DNA from: Marinobacter salarius
Lineage (GTDB): Bacteria; Pseudomonadota; Gammaproteobacteria; Pseudomonadales; Oleiphilaceae
Assembly (NCBI GenBank): GCA_000831005.1
Contig: CP007152.1
Coordinates: forward strand, 1,860,001-1,924,000
Length of the DNA stretch: 64,000 nt
Direction: 5' to 3'
Positions 8,745 through 19,163 of the stretch are shown here, in pieces. The number at the start of each line of letters is the position of its first letter. Position 1 is the stretch's first letter. The notes under the pieces are model-generated. The model was given only the letters and a program-made list of their open reading frames with translations. It searched no databases and was not told the origin of the DNA. A program made the translations under genes and the position numbers.

Positions 8745-11006
8745 TTAACCTGCCTTGCTCCGCAAGCTGCCCACGACTGCGTCCAGCGCCCGGTCAATCA
8801 GCGCTCCCTGCTCAAGGACGGTCAGACGGCCGCGCCGCATCTCATGCGCCAGGTCGGTGCGGGTTTTCTCGATCACCTTGAGCCCCATGCGATTTACGAA
8901 AACAAAGCAGTCTGCTTCCTCAATGATGGCGGACAGTTTGCAGCGGAAGCTGGCCCCGTTGACCAGGTTGAACTCCACCCAATTGCCGATTTCAATAGCA
9001 TCGATCTGTGCCACATATTCGGCGATGGCGGCGTCCTCAAGCTCCTGTTGGCGCTCGATGGCAGTCTGATGAGCGTGGGGATGTCTTCTTCGGGCTCCGG
9101 CTCGGGAGAGTCCTCCATGGCCTCGGCCAGCGCGTTGGCTCGGAAAGCTTCCGTTAACTCGTGCTTGAGGTCCGCCATCATCTCATCCAGCTTGGATGAG
9201 TTGTAGGAAACCTCTTCAAGCCCGGCCCGGAGTGACTTCAGCAAGCCGGGAACCACGCGAACCCACTGATCCCGCTCTTCATCTTCCTGATGCGGATGCA
9301 GGCACCAAATGAGGTCATCCACCACGCGGACAGTCTGTAGCCAGCGGTGTTCCACGTCGTCCCTCAGGTAAGCCAGGAACATCACCCGGCTCCAGCCGTT
9401 GATCAGGATGTTCCGCACTGGCTCCTGAAGCTTGTATCGCGCCAGTTTTTTCTGCAGCAACTGATCGACGGTTTCCTGAGCTTTCTGCGATTTGATACGT
9501 CCGCGCTCGGATTCCCGGGTGCGCTGCTCCACCAGGGAGGACTTGCGGTTTTCCCTTGCCAGGAACTGTTCGAACTCCTCGCCCAGGGTTTCAAAGAGTG
9601 TTACGTCACCATCGAATTCGTTCAGTATGCGAACGACAATGGCGTGGATCTGCTCGTACAGCTTGTCGCGGGTTTTCTCGTCACTCTCGCTCCAGCCAAT
9701 GCCGGCCCGTGCCAGGGAGTTCAGCAGGCGGCGGGCTGGGTGAGTTGCTTTACTGAAGAATGACTTGTCCTTGATCACCACCTTGAGGATGGGGATCTGT
9801 AATCGGCTGATCAGGACCTGCACGGGGGCCGAGAGGTTGTAATCGTCGAGAATGAATTCAAACAACATGGACACGAGGTTGATCAGGTCCTCGTCCATTT
9901 CCGCCAACGCCGGCTTTTTGCCATCGCTGGTCGTTCCGGCCTGTGCCAGCAACTGTTGGACAACCTGATGGAGGTCAACCATCACCGGCTCGCCGGCACT
10001 CAGGTTGCCGCTAATCTGTTCGCCAGGGGGGTGTTGGGGAAGTGAGCCGAGCAGACTTGCCAGTTCCGCTCCCCCAACGACATGAATATTGGGGTCGGAT
10101 GCCCGCGGCGGAATGCCTGCGTTGGCGCGCTGGAGCGCCAGCATCTGCCGGATCTGGTCGAACATGGCGCCTTCATGGTGCCCTTGCTGACTTTCCGCAG
10201 CAGCGGGTTCCGTCATCGCGCTGGCGTTCCCACCTGTTTCGTCAGCGTGAGTGCCGGATGCTGTCTTGCTCTGCTGTTTACCGGCCTTGCGTGGTAGCGG
10301 AAATTCGGAATCACGCCGGCCTGGATGAGGATTCGGTTGGCTTCGTCCAGCAACATGCCAAGGTTGGAGACAACGTAACGATCAAATTGCTTGAGCAGAA
10401 TCAGGCGTTCGCGTATCTGGATTTCCAGCGCCTGGATGGCTTCCACAAAGGCGCTGCAGAGATGTTCCGGCGCCATGGGGTTAACCGGCGCTTCGTCACT
10501 GGCGCCCGGATAAACCACGCTGAAGCGTGTCTGCAGTTGTAACAGGGGACCCTGAAAGTGGACCTTGGACTTGGTGATCATGGCATTGAGGGCAACCTGT
10601 TCTTCCAGGTCGTCGTCGCTACCAGCGACAGGCTGTCTGAGCTGGTCTGGCTGGCTAGACTTTCGTCGGCTGCCACGCTGCCGCTTTGAGGCGGATTGGC
10701 GAACAGTTGTGCTACCGCATTCTGGAAGTGACGCTCTACACCCTTCCGCTTGATACGGATTTCGCGCATGGCCTCGAAATAGCGGTTTTGCTCGTTGTTG
10801 CTTCTGGCGTTGTTTGCCAGCTCGAACAGCGAGTCATCAACTGCATCAAATGCACCCTGCAACAAATCCCCCAGTCCAGCAACGACAGTGTCGCGGATGC
10901 GAACCACCTGCGCAGGTACGGGATTTGAGCTCCCTGCCTCCCGGTGCTCGCGGAGATAATGTATGCCGGACTGCTTATTCATGGCCGACTCCTGTGTACG
11001 CCTCAA
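8745..11006 (-). CDS. DUF1631 family protein (frameshifted three times)
   Basis: Four overlapping reading-frame segments join into one protein of about 754 residues. They are linked near 10620 (...VAGSDDDLEEQVALNAM), near 10295 (RYHARKAGKQQSK) and near 9071 (TLIQTAIERQQELED). The composition, GMLLDEANRILIQAGV and the PilZ-like C-terminus (IEIGNWVEFNLVNGASFRCKL) fit the DUF1631 family of gammaproteobacterial cytoplasmic proteins of unknown function. A PilZ-like tail would suggest c-di-GMP sensing, which is inference. All three breaks resolve with one-base insertions, so sequencing error is likely. Confidence 0.75.
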
Positions 11007-11265
11007 CCGGATACATGACCGAGCTTACAGCTGTATTTTTTCTTTATACGTTAAATCTACCGCATTTTAACACACGGTAACATGACCAAACGCTAACAAA
11101 ACCCACTAATGTTCCAAAGCACCCTAAGGAACGGCGGATCATATGCCTTACGGCATGTTGTTATTATTTTTTGCGTGACTCCAGTCTTGGGTGGAACCGC
11201 ATTTCGGTCAAGAAAAATATTAAAATTTGATCTTTCTAAATAGTCAGGTGTTATAGCCAGATGAT

Positions 11266-12543
11266 CTAGCCCATAGCGCGCTTTTTCTTCTTTTTGGGGT
11301 GAACGATCGCAGCCTTGACCACATTGTCCTTGATTTGGAGCACCTCAACGCGGTGCCCGCCCACCTTCAGGCACACGTTGGTATCCGGGATGTTTTCCAG
11401 GGTTTCGGTGATGAGGCCGTTGAGTGTTTTGGGGCCATCAATAGGTAGCTTCCAGCCAAGGGTTTTGTTGATGGTTCGCACAGCGGACGTACCATCGATG
11501 ATGTATGTGCCGTCGTCCTGGGGAATGATGTCGGGGCTGGTGGCGGCGTAATCGGTGGTGAATTCGCCAACGATCTCCTCAAGAATGTCTTCCAGTGTCG
11601 CCAGGCCGAGTACTTCTCCGTACTCGTCAACAACGATGCCGAAGCGTCGTTTCTCCTTCTGAAAGTTGATCAGTTGGGTGTTGAGGGGTGTGCTTTCCGG
11701 AATGAAATAGGGCTCACGGCACAGCTGCATCAGCATGGCCTTGTTGATTTCATCGTGAAGCAGGAGTTTTGAGGCGTTGCGCAGGTGAAGCACACCCTGA
11801 ATGTTGTTGATGTCCCCCTTGAACACCGGCAAGCGAGTGTGCTGACTGCTTCTTAGTTGGCGCAGGATGGTGTCCAGGTCATCATCCAGATCGATGCCGA
11901 CCACCTCGTTGCGTGGCACCATGATGTCGTTCACGGTCACTTTCTCAAGGTCGAGGATGCTAACCAGCATGTCCTTGTGTTTGGCTGGGATCAGTGCGCC
12001 CGCCTCATTTACAAGGGTTCTCAGTTCTTCGCGGCTGAGGTGCTCGTTGGCGGCATCGTCGGCGGACACGCCGATGATCTTCAGGATGGCGCCTGTAAAC
12101 AGATTAACCGCCCAAACCACGGGATAGAGTAATTTGAGCAGCGGTCCCAGTACGTGGCTGGCTGGAAAGGCAATCTTTTCGGGAAACAGTGCAGCAAGGG
12201 TTTTGGGGGTGACTTCCGCAAAAATCAGGATAACGATGGTCAGCAGAACGGTGGCAATGGCAATCCCGGCGTCGCCCCAAATGCGGATGGCGATCACCGT
12301 GGCGATGGCTGAGGCAAAGATGTTGACGAAGTTGTTGCCGATCAGGATGACGCCGATCAGCTGGTCGGTGCGATTGAGGAGAGACTGGGCTCTGCGGGCG
12401 CCTCTATGGCCGGTCTTGGCCATGTGCTTCAGCCGGTACCGGTTCAGTGACATCATCCCGGTTTCAGAGCTGGAGAAGAAGGCGGAAAGCAGGATGAGTC
12501 CTGCCAGGATGATGAACAGCGCAGTAAGCGATGTTTCGTTCAA
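11266..12543 (-). CDS. CNNM/CorC-family membrane protein with CBS domains
   Basis: The 425-residue protein has an N-terminal DUF21/CNNM membrane domain (about 8-190) with FSSSETGMMSLNRYRLKHMA, a CBS pair (about 205-330: VTVNDIMVPRNEVVGID...IQGVLHLRNASKLL) and a C-terminal CorC_HlyC domain (about 340-420). Family members are linked to magnesium/cobalt efflux. It lies beside the YpjD-like gene and near ffh, the order also seen for yfjD-ypjD-ffh in E. coli. The 259-base gap at 11007-11265 is AT-rich, with one short stem (ATGCC/GGCAT near 11150) and no gene. Confidence 0.85.
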   Translation of the reverse strand: MNETSLTALFIILAGLILLSAFFSSSETGMMSLNRYRLKHMAKTGHRGARRAQSLLNRTDQLIGVILIGNNFVNIFASAIATVIAIRIWGDAGIAIATVLLTIVILIFAEVTPKTLAALFPEKIAFPASHVLGPLLKLLYPVVWAVNLFTGAILKIIGVSADDAANEHLSREELRTLVNEAGALIPAKHKDMLVSILDLEKVTVNDIMVPRNEVVGIDLDDDLDTILRQLRSSQHTRLPVFKGDINNIQGVLHLRNASKLLLHDEINKAMLMQLCREPYFIPESTPLNTQLINFQKEKRRFGIVVDEYGEVLGLATLEDILEEIVGEFTTDYAATSPDIIPQDDGTYIIDGTSAVRTINKTLGWKLPIDGPKTLNGLITETLENIPDTNVCLKVGGHRVEVLQIKDNVVKAAIVHPKKKKKRAMG

Positions 12544-12639
12544 GACTGAGTGTCCTTATGTTGCCGACAAGTTGGGAAAATAGGTGGTTGAAAGTCGGGG
12601 TGTCAAGTTGGTGTCTGTCCGGGGAAATTCATGGTAGCG

Positions 12640-13445
12640 TCAGCCGCCCCGGTGAAAGATCAGTTCCAGCACGAACTTGCTTCCATAGAAGGCGAGCATT
12701 AACAGGGCGCACCCTGCCAGTGTCCAGCGGCTGGCGGTAATGCCGCGCCAGCCCTTCGTGTAGCGTCCGATTAGCAATGCGATGAAGACGATGAGTGACA
12801 ACAGCGAGAACAGCGTTTTGTGGGCCAGATCCTGAGCGAACAGGTCGTCAATGAACAGGGCGCCGGTCACGATGGCCAGAATCAGCATGACCACGCCTGC
12901 CCACACCAGCTCGAACAGCAATGACTCCATGGTCTGCAGCGGCGGCAGGTTGCGTATCAGGACGCTGTTATAGTTCTGTTTGAGCTGGCGATTCTGCAGG
13001 TAAAGCAGCACCGCCTGTATGGCGGCCAGCGTAAACAGGCTGTAGGCTGTCACCGACAGTGCGATATGGGAGAGCATGCCGTAGTGGTCTTCCGGCACCA
13101 ATCGGAAGGGGAGTGAGTAATCAGACCCATAATGATGGTCAGCGCTGCCAGCGGGTAAACGCCAAGGAAAAGGCTTTGTACCGGTTTGCGAAGGTTGAGG
13201 GCTAGCAGCAAAAAAGCGATCAGCCAGGAAATAAGGACAGAGCTCTGGAAGAAGCCGAAATCGAAACCGCCTTCACGATGAACGGTCTGGGCAATCAACA
13301 GTCCATGTGCTGTCAGGGCCAGCAGGCCGATAAGGGTGGTGATGGCAATGCTGGTGTGTACCCGTCCCCGGAAGCTGAGAGCCTGCAGGGCGGTACCTAC
13401 GCTGTAAAGCAATAACGAAGTGACCGCGAGGATCAACGTTCCCAT
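12640..13445 (-). CDS. YpjD/CcsA-like membrane protein (frameshifted)
   Basis: Two segments join near 13115, giving about 268 residues with roughly eight transmembrane helices. The pattern (LSHIALSVTAYSLFTLAAIQAVLLYLQNRQLK, HKTLFSLLSLIVFIALLIGRYTKGWRG) is that of the cytochrome c assembly/HemX-like YpjD family. The WWD haem-handling motif of true CcsA is not seen, so a direct haem role is doubtful. It is divergent from ffh, as in many gammaproteobacteria. The break looks like one lost base. Confidence 0.75.
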
Positions 13446-13513
13446 GACGTCCTTTTTATAACCACTTTCTGACTCGAGATCGGCGGGGTTCCACGCCGAT
13501 TTGACCGGGCTGG

Positions 13514-13542
13514 TCGTTTCAGGGCGATAGTCTGGTTATAAT
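13514..13542 (+). promoter_or_regulatory. Probable ffh promoter
   Basis: A perfect TATAAT at 13537-13542 lies 86 bases before the ffh start. The -35 region is weak. It stands in the gap between the divergent YpjD-like and ffh genes. Confidence 0.5.
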
Positions 13543-13627
13543 GTCGCGATTATGCAACAGGAATCAAGGAACCTGATCGGGTTCCGGTGTTTCATGCAAC
13601 CAATTTATCCGGGTACGGAAGAGCAAC

Positions 13628-15016
13628 ATGTTTGAAAACCTCCAGGACCGACTTTCCGGCAGTCTGCGCAAGATATCTGGGCAGGCGCGGCTGACCGACG
13701 ACAATATAAAGGAAACGCTGCGTGAAGTGCGCATGGCGCTGTTGGAGGCGGACGTTGCCCTGCCTGTGGTCAAGGCATTTATTGAGGGCGTGCGTCAGCG
13801 GGCAATCGGGCAGGAAGTTCAGCGTAGCCTGAGTCCGGGCCAGGTATTCGTGAAGGTTGTCCAGCAGGAGCTGGAGCGCGTGATGGGGGATGGCAACGAA
13901 TCCCTCAACCTGGCAGTACAGCCACCGGCAGTGATTATGATGGCCGGCTTGCAGGGTGCCGGTAAGACCACCACGGTGGCCAAGCTTGCCCGCTTCCTTA
14001 AGGAAAGGCAGAAAAAGTCCGTTCTGGTGGTGAGTGCCGACGTCTATCGCCCGGCGGCCATTCGTCAGCTGGAAACGCTGGCCGGTGAAGTGGGTGTGGA
14101 GTTCTTTCCCAGTTCTGAGGATCAGGATCCTGTTGATATCGCCAATGGCGCCATGGACGCAGCCCGCAAGAAGCATATTGATGTTGTGATTCTGGATACC
14201 GCCGGCCGCCTGCACGTTGATGAGCAGATGATGGGCGAGATTGGTCGTCTTCATAAAGCCGTCAACCCGGTTGAAACCCTGTTTGTGGTCGACGCCATGA
14301 CGGGTCAGGATGCTGCCAACACGGCCAAGGCCTTTAATGATGCGCTGCCACTGACGGGCGTTGTCCTGACCAAGACCGATGGTGATGCCCGTGGCGGTGC
14401 CGCGCTGTCGGTGCGTCACATTACTGGTAAACCGATCAAGTTCCTGGGTGTGGGCGAGAAGTCCGATGCCCTGGAGCCATTCCACCCTGACAGGGTGGCG
14501 TCCCGGATTCTGGGTATGGGGGATGTGCTCTCCCTTATAGAGGAAGCCGAGCGCAAGATTGATCAGAAGAAAGCCCAGAAACTGACAAAGAAGATCAAGA
14601 AGGGTAAGAGCTTTGATCTTGAAGACTTCCGTGACCAGCTTCAGCAGATGAAAAGCATGGGCGGCATCGGCGGTCTGATGGATAAGCTGCCCGGCATGGG
14701 TCAGATGGCACAGATGGCCCAGCAACAGGTCAATGACAAGTCCATGGGGCAGATGGAGGCCATTATCTGCTCGATGACGGCAAAGGAGCGCCGCTACCCG
14801 GATGTGATCAATAACTCTCGCAAGCGCCGCATTGCGACGGGGTCCGGTACGCAAATCCAGGATGTGAATCGTCTGCTAAAGCAGCACAAGCAAATGCAGA
14901 AAATGATGAAGAAATTCGGCAAGAAGGGCGGAATGGCTAACATGATGCGCGGTCTTGGCGGTATGATGCCGCCGGGTGGCGCAGGCGGTGGTATGCCTCC
15001 GCGTGGGCGTATGTAG
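13628..15016 (+). CDS. ffh: Signal recognition particle protein Ffh
   Basis: The 462-residue GTPase binds 4.5S RNA and targets nascent membrane proteins to FtsY. An N domain is followed by the G domain with G1 GLQGAGKTTTVAK (about 106), G3 DTAGRLHVDEQ, G4 TKTDGDARGGAAL and GVGEKSDALEPFHPDR. The Met-rich M domain (MDKLPGMGQMAQMAQQQ onward) ends in the long Met/Gly tail GGMANMMRGLGGMMPPG. GGAAGAG precedes the ATG. The gene is intact despite the many breaks around it. Confidence 0.96.
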   Translation: MFENLQDRLSGSLRKISGQARLTDDNIKETLREVRMALLEADVALPVVKAFIEGVRQRAIGQEVQRSLSPGQVFVKVVQQELERVMGDGNESLNLAVQPPAVIMMAGLQGAGKTTTVAKLARFLKERQKKSVLVVSADVYRPAAIRQLETLAGEVGVEFFPSSEDQDPVDIANGAMDAARKKHIDVVILDTAGRLHVDEQMMGEIGRLHKAVNPVETLFVVDAMTGQDAANTAKAFNDALPLTGVVLTKTDGDARGGAALSVRHITGKPIKFLGVGEKSDALEPFHPDRVASRILGMGDVLSLIEEAERKIDQKKAQKLTKKIKKGKSFDLEDFRDQLQQMKSMGGIGGLMDKLPGMGQMAQMAQQQVNDKSMGQMEAIICSMTAKERRYPDVINNSRKRRIATGSGTQIQDVNRLLKQHKQMQKMMKKFGKKGGMANMMRGLGGMMPPGGAGGGMPPRGRM

Positions 15017-15169
15017 AAACCGGGATGTTTTCCCTGTTTTCTTTGGCGTTCATTTAGCATAGAATAGCGCCCCTTTCGAGTATGGGTCTTCGCGCCAGCC
15101 AGTGATTTCTGAAGCTTGGCGGGTGTGAATCGTACAAAGTTCGTACAACAGAACAGGATATTGGTCGAA

Positions 15170-15414
15170 ATGGTAATAATCCGTTTGGCTCGTGGCGGCT
15201 CCAAGAAGCGCCCGTTCTACCATCTGACAGTGACAGATAGCCGCAAATCCCGCGACGGTCGTTTTATCGAGCGTGTTGGTTTCTTCAACCGGTTGCCCGT
15301 GGCCAGGAAGAGCGTCTGCGTATTGATCGTGATCGCATCGATCATTGGCTGGGTCAAGGCGCCCAGACCAGCGAGCGCGTTGCACAGCTGCTGAAAGGCG
15401 CTGCTGCAGAGTAA
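15170..15414 (+). CDS. rpsP: Ribosomal protein bS16 (frameshifted)
   Basis: It starts [24 protein letters not shown], the hallmark of bS16, and continues to ERVGFFN. There the frame breaks at about 15290. Inserting one C restores [28 protein letters not shown], ending KGAAAE, an 81-residue protein of normal length. The gene is essential, so the break is almost certainly a sequence error. It heads the rpsP-rimM-trmD-rplS operon; a TAGAAT -10 candidate lies at 15060-15065. Confidence 0.93.
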
Positions 15415-15446
15415 TTGAAAGAACGTTTCACCACCGGGGTTAGGGT

Positions 15447-15974
15447 ATGGCTCAACATTCGCAGGAAACTGTGATTGGTCAGATTACCTCGGTGTTTGGG
15501 GTTAAGGGGTGGCTCAAGGTCTACTCCTATACTGACCCCAAGGACGGAATACTGAACTACCGGGACTGGACCTTGGTTCACAACGGCAAGCGTATCCCGG
15601 CCAGGCTTGAGGAAGGTCGCCGGCAAGGCCAGGGGATCGTCGTCAGGCTAAAAGGTATCGATGATCGTGAAGTGGCCCGCAGTTACTGTGGTGCCGACGT
15701 TGTTGTGTCTACCGAGGAATTGCCGCAGCTCCCCGAAGGGGAATACTACTGGCATCAACTGGAAGGCCTTGACGTTTTCACGACAGAGGATGAGTACCTG
15801 GGTAAGGTGCATCATCTGATAGAAACAGGCTCCAACGACGTCCTGGTGGTGCGGGCAACCGACGCCTCCATTGACCAGCGTGAGCGGCTGATTCCCTATC
15901 TTCCGGACCAAGTGGTCCGGAGTGTGGATCTGGCCGGCTCGCGTTTGGTGGCCGACTGGGATCCGGAGTTCTGA
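15447..15974 (+). CDS. rimM: 16S rRNA processing protein RimM
   Basis: The 175-residue protein assists 30S head maturation with uS19. An N-terminal RimM barrel (IGQITSVFGVKGWLKVYSYTDP) is followed by a PRC-barrel half (EGEYYWHQLEGLDVFT...LIPYLPDQVV). It is the second gene of the canonical operon, just before trmD. Confidence 0.95.
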   Translation: MAQHSQETVIGQITSVFGVKGWLKVYSYTDPKDGILNYRDWTLVHNGKRIPARLEEGRRQGQGIVVRLKGIDDREVARSYCGADVVVSTEELPQLPEGEYYWHQLEGLDVFTTEDEYLGKVHHLIETGSNDVLVVRATDASIDQRERLIPYLPDQVVRSVDLAGSRLVADWDPEF

Positions 15975-15977
15975 CGG

Positions 15978-16736
15978 GTGTGGATTGGCGCAGTCAGTCT
16001 GTTCCCGGAGATGTACGCTGCGGTGACGGATTACGGGATTACCGGAAGGGCCGTTCGTGATGGTCTGTTGACGTTCACGGCTTGGAACCCTCGGGAATTC
16101 ACTCATGATCGTCACCGAACGGTAGACGACCGGCCTTACGGTGGAGGCCCCGGTATGCTGATGAAAATTCAGCCACTGCGGGATGCCATCCATGCGGCAA
16201 GGGAGTCTGCACCCGGACGCGCCTGCGTGGTTTATCTGTCTCCCCAGGGGGAGGCGATGAATCAGGGCGTGGTTGAATCGCTGGCAGCGGAAGAGAGTCT
16301 TATTCTCGTCGCTGGGCGATATGAGGGTGTTGATGAGCGCCTGATATCGGCGGAAGTCGATCGGGAGGTGTCACTGGGAGATTTCGTGCTTTCCGGTGGC
16401 GAGTTGGCGGCCATGGCTGTCATTGATGCGGTTACACGCCTCATCCCCGGAGCGCTGGGTCATGCGCAGTCGGCAGAGCAGGATTCCTTTGCTGACGGTT
16501 TGCTGGATTGTCCGCACTACACCCGGCCGGAGGTTTACGAAGGTCAGGCTGTGCCGGATGTTTTGTTAGGCGGTCACCATGATCAGATCCGGCGTTGGCG
16601 GCTGAAACAGTCGTTGAGGCGAACCCGGGAGCGACGCCCCGACCTGCTGGATAAGCGGGTGTTTACGGACGAAGAGCGTGAGCTGCTGGAAGAGATTTTG
16701 AACGAACCGGGTGCCTCTGAATCATCAGGGCATTAA
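15978..16736 (+). CDS. trmD: tRNA (guanine-N1)-methyltransferase
   Basis: It methylates G37 of tRNAs with SAM. The 252-residue SPOUT protein begins at a GTG three bases after rimM ([26 protein letters not shown]). The trefoil-knot motifs are [14 protein letters not shown] and [25 protein letters not shown] and a basic C-terminal domain follow. Length and order are typical. Confidence 0.96.
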   Translation: MWIGAVSLFPEMYAAVTDYGITGRAVRDGLLTFTAWNPREFTHDRHRTVDDRPYGGGPGMLMKIQPLRDAIHAARESAPGRACVVYLSPQGEAMNQGVVESLAAEESLILVAGRYEGVDERLISAEVDREVSLGDFVLSGGELAAMAVIDAVTRLIPGALGHAQSAEQDSFADGLLDCPHYTRPEVYEGQAVPDVLLGGHHDQIRRWRLKQSLRRTRERRPDLLDKRVFTDEERELLEEILNEPGASESSGH

Positions 16737-16762
16737 AAGATTGGGTATCAGGAGCACATACG

Positions 16763-17119
16763 ATGAGCGGCAAGAACAACATCATCAGTCAAATTGAATC
16801 AGAGCAGATGACCAAGGAAATCCCTGCCTTTGCGCCGGGTGATACCGTGGTAATCCAGGTTCGCGTTACCGAGGGCAACCGTGAGCGTCTGCAGGCGTTC
16901 GAAGGCGTTGTGATCGGCAAGCGCAACCGTGGCATGAACTCTTCCTTCACTGTACGGAAAGTGTCCTACGGTGTGGGTGTTGAGCGTACCTTCCAGACCT
17001 TCTCCAAGCTGATCGACAGCATCAGTGTGAAGCGTCGTGGTGACGTTCGCCAGGCTAAGCTTTACTACCTGCGCGACCTGTCTGGCAAGGCAGCTCGTAT
17101 CAAGGAAAAGCTGGGCTGA
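16763..17119 (+). CDS. rplS: Ribosomal protein bL19
   Basis: The 118-residue protein at the 30S-50S interface contains the family signature [21 protein letters not shown] and ends [14 protein letters not shown]. It is the last gene of the operon, followed by an intrinsic terminator. Confidence 0.96.
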   Translation: MSGKNNIISQIESEQMTKEIPAFAPGDTVVIQVRVTEGNRERLQAFEGVVIGKRNRGMNSSFTVRKVSYGVGVERTFQTFSKLIDSISVKRRGDVRQAKLYYLRDLSGKAARIKEKLG

Positions 17120-17151
17120 TCAGCAGAAGTTGCTGGTACAGTTCGTCAGGA

Positions 17152-17176
17152 AAAGGCAGCCCAAGGCTGCCTTTTT
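17152..17176 (+). terminator. Intrinsic terminator of the rpsP-rplS operon
   Basis: A 10-bp stem, AAAGGCAGCC/GGCTGCCTTT with a CAA loop, runs into a T tract at 17172-17176. Confidence 0.88.
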
Positions 17177-17228
17177 CGTATCCGGTTGCCGGAACTTTTC
17201 GTGCCCGTTTCGTTTCGAGTAGGCCGCC

Positions 17229-18160
17229 ATGCCCCGGAAACCCACCTCCAGAGTTGAGCTTAGATCGCAGGATGAAGCGGTCATTGTGCGCTTCACCGAT
17301 GCCATCTGGCTTGAAGATGGCTTGGGGGAAAAAACCCGTCAGGCGTACCGGAGTGATCTTGAGCGGTTGGCGGCCTGGCTGCAGGAGCAGCCGGGAACGC
17401 CCCTGCTGACCGAGGTGCGCCGGACCGACTTGCTGGGCTGGATATCCCGTGGGTTGTCTGATGGTTTCAAAACCTCCACGGCTGCCCGTCGCCTCTCCGG
17501 TCTTCGTCGTTTTTTCCGCTACCTTTTGCGAGAAGGCGTGATCGCTGAAGACCCTACACTGCGAATAGATAGCCCCCGCCTTCCTCGACGGTTGCCGGAT
17601 TCTTTGTCGGAAGAGACGTGGAAAACCTGTTGTCGGAACCCGATCCTGAAGTGCCCATTGAGCTTCGCGACAAGGCGATGATGGAAATCCTGTACGGCTG
17701 CGGTTTGCGGGTTTCGGAGCTTGTGGCTTTAACGGTGGGTGAGGTGAACCTGCGCCAGGGGGTGGTCAGGATTGTTGGCAAGGGAAACAAGGAGCGCCTG
17801 GTTCCGCTTGGTGAAGAGGCAGTTGATTGGCTGGTACGTTACATGAGGGAGGGGCGAGGTGAGCTTCTCAAGGGGCGGGCCAGCAACGCACTGTTTCCGG
17901 GTAACCGTCCCGCTGCGATGACGCGGCAGACCTTCTGGCATCGGATCAAACATTACGCACTCCGTGCTGGAATTCTCAAGCATCTGTCACCCCATACCCT
18001 TCGCCATGCCTTTGCGACGCATCTGTTGAATCATGGTGCCGACTTACGGGTGGTTCAGATGTTACTTGGGCATTCGGACTTGTCGACAACCCAGATATAC
18101 ACCCATGTGGCACGTCAGCGATTACAATCGCTGCATCAGGCTCACCATCCGCGCGGTTAG
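17229..18160 (+). CDS. xerD: Tyrosine recombinase XerD (frameshifted)
   Basis: XerD acts with XerC at dif to resolve chromosome dimers. The N-terminal SAM-like core-binding domain (LGEKTRQAYRSDLERLAAWL) runs to about residue 110. The catalytic domain has Arg in YGCGLRVSELVAL, HxxR in SPHTLRHAFATHLL, His in LGHSDLSTTQIY and the nucleophilic Tyr in QIYTH. The break near 17614 resolves by one G, giving SEEDVENLLSEPDPEVP. Repaired length of about 310 residues is normal. dsbC and hom follow, the classical xerD-dsbC-hom order. Confidence 0.9.
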
Positions 18161-18308
18161 TTAGAGTGTCGTAACATCCCGGGTTAGTCGGCGGGCATGG
18201 CGCTTGGTACACTGAACTTTTTGCGGGCAGCGGTGTCGCACAAACTCGGCGGAATTCGCCGTCTGACAGGCTATATACCTTCGTGATTCTGGAAAACTGG
18301 AAACCAAT

Positions 18309-19051
18309 ATGCTGATCAAGAACTTGTTTAAACCCATGCTGCCACTGGTGCTCGCGGCTCTGGCGGCTGGCGCTCACACTGCTCATGCGGGCGAGGTCGA
18401 GGATACGATTGCCGACAAACTCACCGCAGCGATTCCGGGGCTGAAGATATCCGATGTCCGCAAATCGGAGGCTGAGGGTTTGTACGAGGTGTACAGTAAT
18501 AACGGCGATACCATTTTCACAACGGCCGATGGTCAGTACCTCCTGACCGGCGACCTGCTGAAAGTGACCGCGAACGGTATTGCCAATATCTCTGAACAGG
18601 GCAGGGCGTCCCAGCGCGCTCAAACCATGGACGAGTTCGGTGATGAGGGCTGATCAGTTTTCCGGCCAAGGGCACCGAAAAGGCTTCTATTGCTGTGTTC
18701 ACCGATATCGATTGCCCATACTGCCGCAAGCTGCATGACGAGGTTCCGCGACTGAACGAATTGGGTATTACTGTCAATTACTATGGCTTTCCCCGTTCCG
18801 GCCCCAATACGCCCTCTTTTCGCAAGTATATTTCCGTCTGGTGTTCCGATGATCCGCAGGCTGCCATGAATGCCGCCAAGCAGGGTCGATCCGTGGATGA
18901 TCAGAGCTGCGAGAACCCGGTCAGGGAGCAATTCGAGCTGGGTAGTCGCGTCGGTGTGACGGGTACCCCGGCGATCGTACTGGAAGACGGTAATATGGTG
19001 CGTGGTTACGTGCCGTCTGAAAAACTGGCTGAAGGCCTGGGGCTGCTCTGA
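18309..19051 (+). CDS. dsbC: Periplasmic disulfide isomerase DsbC (frameshifted)
   Basis: A Sec signal peptide (residues 1 to about 27, ending AHTAHA) precedes the N-terminal dimerisation domain (VEDTIADKLTAAIPGLKISDVRKSEAEGLYEV). The thioredoxin fold has the active site CPYC in FTDIDCPYCRKLHDEVP, the cis-Pro in TGTPAIVLEDG and the second cysteine pair in WCSDD and SCENP. A one-base loss near 18651 (restoring GDEGLISFPAKG) splits it. DsbC shuffles wrong disulfides and is kept reduced by DsbD. Confidence 0.9.
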
Positions 19052-19163
19052 TAGGCTACGGAATGCCTTGTTTGCCTGTTCATCAGGCGGGGCTTATTCG
19101 GGCGCCCGTTAACCGTTATACTATCGCTCCCCACAGCAACCCATCGGGAACAGAGGTGAAAGC

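Noticed and set aside
13592..14854. A 420-codon open frame antisense to ffh
   Set aside because: It lies fully opposite an intact, highly conserved gene. Its His/Gln-rich content is the mirror of ffh codon usage, with no ribosome-binding site or family likeness.
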